The translations under genes and the position numbers were made by a program. A stretch of 39,926 nucleotides of DNA from the NCBI GenBank assembly GCA_946184925.1, contig CAMHHL010000012.1:1-39926 (forward strand), written 5' to 3'. Origin of the DNA: an uncultured Clostridia bacterium (GTDB lineage: Bacteria > Bacillota > Clostridia > Oscillospirales > Acutalibacteraceae). The notes under the pieces are model-generated. The model had not been told where the DNA came from. It saw only the letters and a list, made by a program, of their open reading frames with translations, and made no database searches. Shown piece after piece: positions 30,165 to 37,677 of this stretch; positions within the stretch are counted from its first letter, which is position 1, and each line of letters begins with the position of its first letter.

Positions 30165-33100
30165 TTAGCTTTTTGGATCTATAGCCAGCACCTTGTCAGC
30201 CTCAGCCGCGAGACAAATGTACTCTGAGTTACTCAGCGTAACCTCGCCGTCCTTAATAAGATAAGCGGTAGCTTTGAGCAAATAACGCGCGTTAATGTAT
30301 GTCTTTTCATCGTTAACGTATTTAAAAGTATTGCGGTAGCTTTTGCCGTACTGCACACGGTCTTTATTTGTCAAAGCAGACTGCGGAATTTCACTGAGCT
30401 GAATGCTTCGTGTTTTAGATGATTTGGATGGGTTGAAAACATAGGATGAAGCATTATTCAAAATAGCCGCCTTTAGATTACCCGGATCAGAAACCTGTCG
30501 GTAATCCCTGTCGGGATTAAAGGTCGCGCCCGCCGGCAGTGTCGCGCACAGCTCAAACACAACGCCCGTTCGGTATGTTCCCGCCGGAGCAGTGTAAATA
30601 TCCTCAGCTCCGTCCTCAAAGGCAATCTCAAAGTCTGTATAGAGAATATCGGTTGTGCCGTTTTGGGGAACTTCATCATTCTGGTCAGTCCAAGTGTTAC
30701 GCGTATCTCCGATATGAGTTAGGGTGATCTCATTCAGCGATGCAGCTTCTGAGACCGATTCTCCATACACCGGGGTAATCCAGTAGCTGTCCATCATACA
30801 AAGGTCAAAGAGAGTATCGTAGCTCTTTGCAACTACCGAGCCGTTCTCGGTCTTGCGAACCTCCCAGTAAGCAAATGCCTTTCCGTCGTATACTTCGGCA
30901 GCCTCAATGGCACGCATATTTTCGGACTGCTTATAGTTCGAGCCGTAAGGAATCGAAATAGTTGTATATGCCCCTGAAGGAGTTGTACGGAAGTTAGCAA
31001 ATACATTCTTTTTTGACTGAACAGCTTGGACGCCGGTGACAATTCTGTCATCCGTGCCTTCCTCGCTGTCTCCCTTTACGGAGTCTTTAGTAATATACTT
31101 AGCGTCGTCAGACCAGCTGAGCACCTCGCCGAAGTTGCTCTCATACGGAGCGTTAGAAAGGATAAATTCATCGGTCAGCGCGTAAAAACCGTCCTTTGTA
31201 ATTTTGGTATTCTCGCTATTTTCATTCAAATCATCTCCGCTGAGAGTACCCTTCTTGACGTAGGTTTTGTTTTCTCCTTTGCGTGAGATGAAGTTATAGT
31301 TGAGCGTGTAGGGCATCTCGGTGACCTCGCGGCGGGTATAGACAGCAATCAAATGCTGGTTCTTTCTTCTTGAAAGCTGACTTGACAGCGAATCCGGAGA
31401 CCATTCACCGCCGTTCCAATTGTGCTTGGGGATAAGGTCGTTATTCTGCTCCTCGTCAATCTCCCACCACTCGGCGAACTCGTACTTATATACACGTTCA
31501 TCTATATTCTGCATATACAGCGAGTAGCCGTCGTTCTTGTGCCATGCGATCTGCGTATGGTTTTGATACATGCTTGGGCTGGCGAATACAACTTCTTTTC
31601 CGCCGTATTCGCCGCTCGACCGAAGCTCTTTGTTATCAATCTTCTGCTGCAGGTAAGCCTTCAAGTCGGAATCCTGCATCGCGTACATCTGAGTCTTGGT
31701 GTAATCGTCGCAGAAGTAGAAATCGACGTCCATCTGCACCATTTCCTGCTTTACGAGCGCATAGTATTTAGTGTTTCTGTCGGGCAGACTGCCGTTTGTT
31801 CCCAAATCCTGCTTAGTAAGGGTTTCATTGGTTGTCAGGCGGTTCTCGGCAGGATCGTTCTCGTTATAATCGGGAGATGTGTACCAACCGAGGAAGGTAT
31901 ACTTGTGGAGATGGAGATCCACTTCCCTGTTGCCCTCAGTGATTTTCTCATTGTTGGTATCATGGAACGTGACATTCTGAATCTGGTCGTAGTTCTCGAC
32001 CGTCTGGCGGTTCACAGAGAGTCTGCCGAACAGCGGATCACCCGTGCCGGCGTCATAGTCCGTCTCGCCGTTATTGTTAACGCAGACCATCCGGTAATTC
32101 AGGTCGCGCTCAACATCCTTGCGGTAATAAACCCTGATATAGTTGACGAGGGAGCCGTCCTCAGCAGGCTGGATATTGATTTTAACGTCGTTGAGCGTTC
32201 CGTCGGCATTCGTCATTCGGGTATAAGCCGTTACACCGTCCGGGCTTGTGTAGTTGTAGTCGGTGGGAACGTCAATCGTCACAGTTGAGCCCACGAGAGA
32301 AGAACCCGCGTTCGGGAAGGTCTCAAGAACGCCGTTCCACATATTCTCACGCTCCGACTCAGTCGCCTGATCATAGGCTTTGGCGGCGGTGTGGTCAACA
32401 AATTCATAAGAATAATGGTAGCTTTTGCGGTCAAAGTAGAGTCGAATCGTTTTCTTATCCGTGTCGACAATAGTAACGCTGCCGTTATCGGCGACAGGAA
32501 TCGGGCTCTCGCTCACAGAGCCGTCGGAAGCAACATAGGTATATTCCGCCTTGCCGGGCGAGCGTTCGAAGCCGTCGGCAATAATCTGCTGCGGAATCGG
32601 GCGGGCGTAAATATCGTTGATCGCAACGGTGGTATCGCCCTGCTCCGCAATCGGGATCTCTAAAGATTCCGAAGAGAAAAGCGAGTAGCCGTCACCGTCG
32701 AGATTATGCGTATAATACTCGGTCTCGTATATATATTTGGTTGTGTTCTTATGATAGAGGAAGGTGATGACATTGTTGCGCAGCTCCTCCGCCATCTGCT
32801 CCTCAGGGGTCGAGGCGGTAGAAGCGGAAAGAATCAGCGTCGCCGAAGAAGGATCGGCGATATATCCCGGAATTACCTTTGCGTCCTCCTTGACAGAGGT
32901 GTGGGTGGTAATCTTCTCGATATCATGTCCCTCAGAGTTGATCGGTTTGCTTGTATCCGCGTCAAGGTAGCGGACGCGGTAATGAACCTTATCCTTCTGG
33001 ATATATTCGAAGGTATATTCGTTGGGCTTGTATTCCTCGCCCTCCTCATTTGCCTTGACAACAATCGAGTGGGAGTTGACGGTAGGCCACCAGTTTGTAC

Positions 33101-36100
33101 CCTCGTTCTCGTGCTGCTCGGTCCACTTGTACTCGTCGCTCAAATCGTCGCCGGCTTTTGCGTGGAAGGTACGCGTCTTCCAGACGTAGGCGCGTCCGAC
33201 AGTCGGAGGCGCGACCTCAACGGTTGGTTTGTCGGCGCGTACATAGTTGACCTTGTATTTAGCGACATCCTGAGTAACCCATTCCGCAAATAGCCTGAGC
33301 TTTGCGTTTTCGCCGGTAGACTCGGCGTTCAGCGCCGTGACCGGAACGTTCTCCGGCTCGAAACGCCGCGGCACACGGTTGCGGATATAGTACCATCCGG
33401 CAAACGAAGCCTTGTCGGCAATCGGCGTCAGCTCGGGTCTATTGCTTTCTCCGTCATGTACGTCGGCGGGAATGTGATTGAGCGGTACATAGGAGCCGTA
33501 CTCAACCGTCCATTCCGTTATCGGATCCCCGTTTTCGTCCTCACCCAGTACAATGCGATTGGTGTCCTCGTAGTATTCGTTGTAGTTGTTGTAGAATACT
33601 ACGTCTATCTTCTTGGGCGACCATTTGGCGTAGAAGGTCATATCGTAGGCGGGCATCGTCGCCGTGTCAACATTCACCTGACGGAAATAATAGGGTGTGT
33701 AGTACCAGCCGGAGAACGTATAGTTATCTCCCAGCTCGGGAATGAAGTAATTTGGATTCGACCAGTAGTAACGGTATTCTCCCTCGTGCTCACCGGACGC
33801 GTAAACAGCATTCAGTGGCGCACCGAACTTGACGGTACGGTTATGGCTCTCGTCCTTACGGTTACCGTTACGGTACTTGAGCGTATATTCGCGGCGGCGA
33901 TAGAAGAAATTGATGATACCATGACGTTTCTGCGTAGTGTCATCTGACCAGTCAACCTCTGTGTTTGTTTCGTCAAGGACAACCTTAGTGCCATTCAGCC
34001 TGTAGTTCTCCAGCTCAAAGCCTTCCATCTCGGTAGCAGTCTGATCAGAACGGACAGATTCTGTCTTGTCTTTTCCATTGGACTTTCCGGTATACGGATA
34101 TTGTGAACCGGAGTCTATTGTTTCAACAATATGATTGCTTTTAAGCCCATACCAAAAGGTTCGCTTGATCCCATCGCGTACGGTTTCAAACTGCCTGATA
34201 TCCAGATAGGGCTGACCCTCTCCGGTGAGCACAGACGTGTCATAATTTGAATTTTTCAGGAGCTCTACCTCTTTGTCCAGCAACTCTACATAGTTGTTGT
34301 AGGTAAAGTGCAGAACTCTGTCCATACCATAGTTCCAGTCATTGGATTTAGTAGATGTATTTGTCCAAGACAGAAGAAAATGCAGCTCATCGTTAGTCCT
34401 GCTTTTATTTCTGAGCATCATCGCAGTAGTGAGTTTTTCAAAGGTGCCCTTTACGGTAAAGTTATCATTACCGCCGTTTGCCCTTATATTATTATAATGA
34501 AAGTTCGTATCATACTCTACTGCCCAACTGCCCGGAACGCACATCTGTTCCGAATTGTATCCCTTTTTATGAACGCTCTGCACCGCATCAATCAGCCATT
34601 TATTATCCAGCGGAGCGCCAAACTTAGCCTTGACCTCATAGAAATAGTAATTATAATCGCCGTAGGGCTTTACCTGCTCATATATATACGGCAGATAATC
34701 AGGACTGTGCGGATCTGTGTACTTAGTGTTTAGTGTAGGCTTATTTTCACCGATATTTGCTTGCCACGTTCCCTGCGAAACAGCCTTAAGTGCATTTTCT
34801 TTTCCTTTGATATAATCATATCTTGTAAAAGCCTTTGTGCTGTTTGTCAAGTCGATCGTACCGTCGGATATCGTTTCTCTGGCATAATAGAATTTCAGCG
34901 TAAACTCCTTACGGCGGAAATAGACGTTGAAGCGCGTCGTACCGTCGCCGCGAACCGTTACCGAGGTATCGGTTCTGTAGTTAGGGACGGGTGTGTTCTC
35001 AGCAGTATTCAGCTCAAAATAAATCCCATTTCCGGCGAGCTGTTCGCTGGTTCCCTGACTGATATCGTTAAAGTCGATGATGACGCCGTCTTTATCGTAC
35101 TTATACACCAGTGCCTCGGGCAATCGGTCGCCGTTTTCATCAAAGGCATGATCTTCGTTATTTCGCGGATCGCTCGGGTTAGCATAACCAAGATTAAACG
35201 AGAAGAAATCCTTGATTGGAACCGTTTCGTCGCCGCTGCCGGAGTATATTCCCTCATCTTTTGCCTTTTTTGCCTTATTTCGAATGATCGTGTCAGGCGT
35301 GATCGTCATTCCCGGTTTGATGAGGATCGTATTCCCGTTTTCGTCATAGATATTGTAGACATCCTTCGCGGCGATAACGGAATAATTCTGCGAGACCTTT
35401 GCCTGAATCTGCTCCTCGGTCAGTCCCTCAAATTCCTCGGCGGTATTTTTCAGGTCGCTGTCAGCGTTTTCAAACCAGTAGACAACACTGCAGCTTGTCG
35501 TTCCGGGAGCCCAGATTGCTCTGTAGTAGGTATTCTTCGCAGGGATAATCTGATCGCCCTCAAGGTTCAGCAGGTTCTCTGTCGCGGTCGCCTGTTCCTC
35601 GGTGATAACATTGCCGTTCTCATCTATATAATGCCAGTCCGCTCCCTCAACGGCGGAGTCGACATCCGTACGCGCCCAGCCGCGGAAGGTGTAGCCCAGC
35701 CGCTTAGGCTCGTCTACGTGATAGATGGTCTGGTACTTGGCGTAGATCGGTTCTACGCCGTAGCCGCCCTCGCCGAGGTCAAAGCCGACTGTATAATAGT
35801 TGCGGTCATAATAAAGTCTGAACACTGTGGAGCCGTCGGCGGCGATAGCGTCGGGCTCGTGGAACAGAGAGGTAAAGCCCTCGACCTCTACATCCTCAAG
35901 ATGATCGGGGAAGCTGCCGGTTTTGCCGAGCAGATCCTGATACTTCGCGTTGAGGGTTTGGTCGGTCGTATACAGGTCGTCATACACGTTTTGCAGATAG
36001 TAGCGAGCTCTGTAATGCGACAAACCCGCGACATAATAGACCGTGTAAGTCACGTTATGATCAAGAGAATCGATATTGACGGCAGTCTTTTTAGCCAACG

Positions 36101-36383
36101 CTCCGTTATCCGGGAGCGCCATGGGGTTAGTCTCGTCCTCATTGAGCATCATTGGGTCGTAGCCGTTGACGTTGGGGTTAGTAACCGTGATGTTGACCGG
36201 TTTATCTGCGGAGAACGTCGCAATATACGGGTCGTGCGCGTGGGTTCCGTCAACATAAAGATAATTGATACGGATGGTATAGTACGTAGTCGCGTGAACG
36301 ATTACACACGTAACAATCGCGCTGAGCAAAAACAGCGCCAGCACAGCCACATACACTACGCTCTTCTTAAAACGCAATAACAT
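30165..36383 (-). CDS. giant secreted InlB-repeat/MucBP-like surface protein
   Basis: The 2072-residue protein has an N-terminal hydrophobic export segment (about 8-30) after MLLRFKK. The body holds many Listeria-Bacteroides (Flg_new/InlB B) repeats: LGYTFRGW, NYTFSGWYYTPYYF, ASFAGWYYIRN and KYTFLGWYTSP are the clearest. MucBP-like stretches (KVHYRVRYLDADTSKPINSEG) lie between them, and Tyr and Asn are abundant. No LPxTG motif, C-terminal membrane helix, SLH domain or dockerin was found, so the attachment mode is unclear. The C-terminal 190 residues form a distinct domain ending ICLAAEADKVLAID. AAAGGAG precedes the ATG. Small peptide gene A and the LRR-dockerin gene follow in the same direction. 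It is probably an adhesin or matrix protein. Confidence 0.88.
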   Translation of the reverse strand: MLLRFKKSVVYVAVLALFLLSAIVTCVIVHATTYYTIRINYLYVDGTHAHDPYIATFSADKPVNITVTNPNVNGYDPMMLNEDETNPMALPDNGALAKKTAVNIDSLDHNVTYTVYYVAGLSHYRARYYLQNVYDDLYTTDQTLNAKYQDLLGKTGSFPDHLEDVEVEGFTSLFHEPDAIAADGSTVFRLYYDRNYYTVGFDLGEGGYGVEPIYAKYQTIYHVDEPKRLGYTFRGWARTDVDSAVEGADWHYIDENGNVITEEQATATENLLNLEGDQIIPAKNTYYRAIWAPGTTSCSVVYWFENADSDLKNTAEEFEGLTEEQIQAKVSQNYSVIAAKDVYNIYDENGNTILIKPGMTITPDTIIRNKAKKAKDEGIYSGSGDETVPIKDFFSFNLGYANPSDPRNNEDHAFDENGDRLPEALVYKYDKDGVIIDFNDISQGTSEQLAGNGIYFELNTAENTPVPNYRTDTSVTVRGDGTTRFNVYFRRKEFTLKFYYARETISDGTIDLTNSTKAFTRYDYIKGKENALKAVSQGTWQANIGENKPTLNTKYTDPHSPDYLPYIYEQVKPYGDYNYYFYEVKAKFGAPLDNKWLIDAVQSVHKKGYNSEQMCVPGSWAVEYDTNFHYNNIRANGGNDNFTVKGTFEKLTTAMMLRNKSRTNDELHFLLSWTNTSTKSNDWNYGMDRVLHFTYNNYVELLDKEVELLKNSNYDTSVLTGEGQPYLDIRQFETVRDGIKRTFWYGLKSNHIVETIDSGSQYPYTGKSNGKDKTESVRSDQTATEMEGFELENYRLNGTKVVLDETNTEVDWSDDTTQKRHGIINFFYRRREYTLKYRNGNRKDESHNRTVKFGAPLNAVYASGEHEGEYRYYWSNPNYFIPELGDNYTFSGWYYTPYYFRQVNVDTATMPAYDMTFYAKWSPKKIDVVFYNNYNEYYEDTNRIVLGEDENGDPITEWTVEYGSYVPLNHIPADVHDGESNRPELTPIADKASFAGWYYIRNRVPRRFEPENVPVTALNAESTGENAKLRLFAEWVTQDVAKYKVNYVRADKPTVEVAPPTVGRAYVWKTRTFHAKAGDDLSDEYKWTEQHENEGTNWWPTVNSHSIVVKANEEGEEYKPNEYTFEYIQKDKVHYRVRYLDADTSKPINSEGHDIEKITTHTSVKEDAKVIPGYIADPSSATLILSASTASTPEEQMAEELRNNVITFLYHKNTTKYIYETEYYTHNLDGDGYSLFSSESLEIPIAEQGDTTVAINDIYARPIPQQIIADGFERSPGKAEYTYVASDGSVSESPIPVADNGSVTIVDTDKKTIRLYFDRKSYHYSYEFVDHTAAKAYDQATESERENMWNGVLETFPNAGSSLVGSTVTIDVPTDYNYTSPDGVTAYTRMTNADGTLNDVKINIQPAEDGSLVNYIRVYYRKDVERDLNYRMVCVNNNGETDYDAGTGDPLFGRLSVNRQTVENYDQIQNVTFHDTNNEKITEGNREVDLHLHKYTFLGWYTSPDYNENDPAENRLTTNETLTKQDLGTNGSLPDRNTKYYALVKQEMVQMDVDFYFCDDYTKTQMYAMQDSDLKAYLQQKIDNKELRSSGEYGGKEVVFASPSMYQNHTQIAWHKNDGYSLYMQNIDERVYKYEFAEWWEIDEEQNNDLIPKHNWNGGEWSPDSLSSQLSRRKNQHLIAVYTRREVTEMPYTLNYNFISRKGENKTYVKKGTLSGDDLNENSENTKITKDGFYALTDEFILSNAPYESNFGEVLSWSDDAKYITKDSVKGDSEEGTDDRIVTGVQAVQSKKNVFANFRTTPSGAYTTISIPYGSNYKQSENMRAIEAAEVYDGKAFAYWEVRKTENGSVVAKSYDTLFDLCMMDSYWITPVYGESVSEAASLNEITLTHIGDTRNTWTDQNDEVPQNGTTDILYTDFEIAFEDGAEDIYTAPAGTYRTGVVFELCATLPAGATFNPDRDYRQVSDPGNLKAAILNNASSYVFNPSKSSKTRSIQLSEIPQSALTNKDRVQYGKSYRNTFKYVNDEKTYINARYLLKATAYLIKDGEVTLSNSEYICLAAEADKVLAIDPKS

Positions 36384-36439
36384 ATCCTCATCTCCTTTAC
36401 CTTAAAATGCTATAGGTACAGTTATACTAATACTTTTGT

Positions 36440-36468
36440 ATTGTAACCTAAAATGTTCACATGTGCAA
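36440..36468 (-). promoter_or_regulatory. sigma-A promoter of the giant surface-protein gene
   Basis: TTGCAC (36463-36468), 17 bases, TACAAT (36440-36445) on the minus strand, 57 bases before the ATG. CACATGTG overlaps the -35 box, the same 8-mer as at the sufCB promoter (16839-16846). Confidence 0.7.
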
Positions 36469-36667
36469 ATTTCAGAAAAACAGCGTAATTGGTGACTTTT
36501 CACAACCATTTTTTTCGCATTAACACGTATATTGCAAAAATTTATCGTGATATTAACTAACTATAAATGAAAAATTTAATTATTGTTTAACATATTTATG
36601 CAATGAAGCTTCTGACTTTTGTATGATTTCACAAAAATGTGACAGCGCGGTGAACAAAGCAGTTTCT

Positions 36668-36719
36668 ATAAATAAAAAGCCAAGCGCGGATTCCGCAACG
36701 GAGCCCGCTCTTGGCTTTT
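36668..36719 (-). terminator. terminator after the PrsW-family gene
   Basis: AAAAGCCAAG/CTTGGCTTTT (36675-36684, 36710-36719) with an inner GC-rich hairpin is followed by TTTATTTAT on the minus strand. It separates the two surface-protein operons. Confidence 0.85.
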
Positions 36720-36746
36720 CTATTAATGATATTATAAACTAATAAT

Positions 36747-37478
36747 CTACGTATTCACATTACCCGGTTTTTTAACAGGCTGATTGTAACGCTCCTTCTT
36801 CCGCGCGCGGATAAAAAACCGGAACATAAGTACAATCAGAACAATATCCAAAACCGCAAGCGCGAGAGCGATCAACATAAAGCCCTCGTTAATTTCAATA
36901 AACTCGGGAGTCAGAGAAAAATCATACACCCCGTGCAGCAGCCACGGCAGAAGGAAGGCAATAACCCCATATACTTTCTTATCGGTATAAAGCTTCTTTC
37001 CGTAGTACCAGCCCATTATAAAGCCGTAGCCGATGTGGCCCATAGTAAAGCCGCGCACAAGCATAACTATCGGGGTGGCTCCGATCGCGTAGGGGATGTC
37101 CTCAATCAAGCCGAAGCCCAGTCCGATTATTGTCATAAGCGCGGTAATGTCAGCCCATGTGTATTCGCGGGACTTCTTTTTCAGCATAAAGCGGAACGCG
37201 AAAAACTTAACAAGCTCCTCCGCGAACGCAAGGACAATAATCTTATAAAAAACGTTATACAGAATAACATTGGTATCCTGCAAGCGCGTCAGCCTGAGTA
37301 TGATGTAGAATACCGCTGAAACTCCGATAACCGGGAACACGCTTATCAGTCCTCTTATCAAAGCGGAATTAGCACATTTTTTGTACTCCGGATCCTCTTT
37401 CCTGCGTTTTTTCAACCACAAAAAGATTAATACCGTCGGCACAATACTCAACAAAAATACAATTATATTAATTATCAT
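36747..37478 (-). CDS. PrsW-family intramembrane metalloprotease-like protein
   Basis: The 243-residue protein has about seven to eight membrane helices. The conserved family motifs are intact: AEELVKF (Glu87, Glu88), GFGLIEDIPYA (Glu126), RGFTMGHIGYGF (His148) and LLHGVYDF (His182, Asp186). PrsW of Bacillus subtilis makes the first cut in the anti-sigma factor RsiW; other members process different membrane proteins. It lies 18 bases after small peptide gene B, with GAGGGG ahead of its ATG, in the operon of the truncated repeat protein. No anti-sigma factor or ECF sigma gene is in the window, so its substrate is open: a surface-protein precursor, peptide B, or something distant. Confidence 0.87.
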   Translation of the reverse strand: MIINIIVFLLSIVPTVLIFLWLKKRRKEDPEYKKCANSALIRGLISVFPVIGVSAVFYIILRLTRLQDTNVILYNVFYKIIVLAFAEELVKFFAFRFMLKKKSREYTWADITALMTIIGLGFGLIEDIPYAIGATPIVMLVRGFTMGHIGYGFIMGWYYGKKLYTDKKVYGVIAFLLPWLLHGVYDFSLTPEFIEINEGFMLIALALAVLDIVLIVLMFRFFIRARKKERYNQPVKKPGNVNT

Positions 37479-37496
37479 ATTCCCCTCTGATATTTC

Positions 37497-37664
37497 TTAT
37501 AATACATTTCTCATACCGCCGAGACCGTTTGCTTCCGTACTGTTGCCGAACAAATTAGCGTTATCGAATTTCGACGAATCTATGTCGGGAACAGAAGAAC
37601 ACAAAACGTCCTTCTCGGTCAGCTCCTCTGCTGTAACTAAAGGAGCTTTGTACAAATATTTCAT
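37497..37664 (-). CDS. small peptide B with Yx2Px10DV motif
   Basis: The 55-codon frame starts at ATG 37664, nine bases after AAGGAG, which overlaps the stop region of the upstream surface-protein gene (gap 13 bases). The peptide begins MKYLYKAPLVTAEELTEKDV, then LCSSVPDIDSSKF, and ends in an Asn/Gly-rich NLFGNSTEANGLGGMRNVL. It has one cysteine (Cys22) and no signal or membrane segment. The motif Y-x2-P-x10-D-V-[LM]-x2-S is shared with peptide A, with the Pro to Asp distance identical (11). A longer in-frame ORF reaches 37778 but would overlap the upstream gene and lacks a binding site. A PrsW-family gene follows. Function unknown. Confidence 0.78.
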   Translation of the reverse strand: MKYLYKAPLVTAEELTEKDVLCSSVPDIDSSKFDNANLFGNSTEANGLGGMRNVL

Positions 37665-37677
37665 TTTTAGTATCTCC

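Larger units (their letters stand above)
36384..36746. other. intergenic region between the two surface-protein operons
   Basis: A 363-base AT-rich gap. It holds the giant gene promoter (36440-36468), a small inverted repeat TCACA-N4-TGTGA at about 36629-36642, and the terminator after the PrsW gene. I see no further gene. Confidence 0.6.

Noticed and set aside
34761-36380. Plus-strand ORF of 539 codons opposite the giant surface-protein gene
   Set aside because: It lies wholly antisense to a repeat-rich coding sequence and shows no protein family motif or start signals.
36747-37664. Peptide B as a direct intramembrane substrate of the PrsW-like protease
   Set aside because: Peptide B has no membrane-spanning stretch, so classical intramembrane cleavage of it is unlikely.
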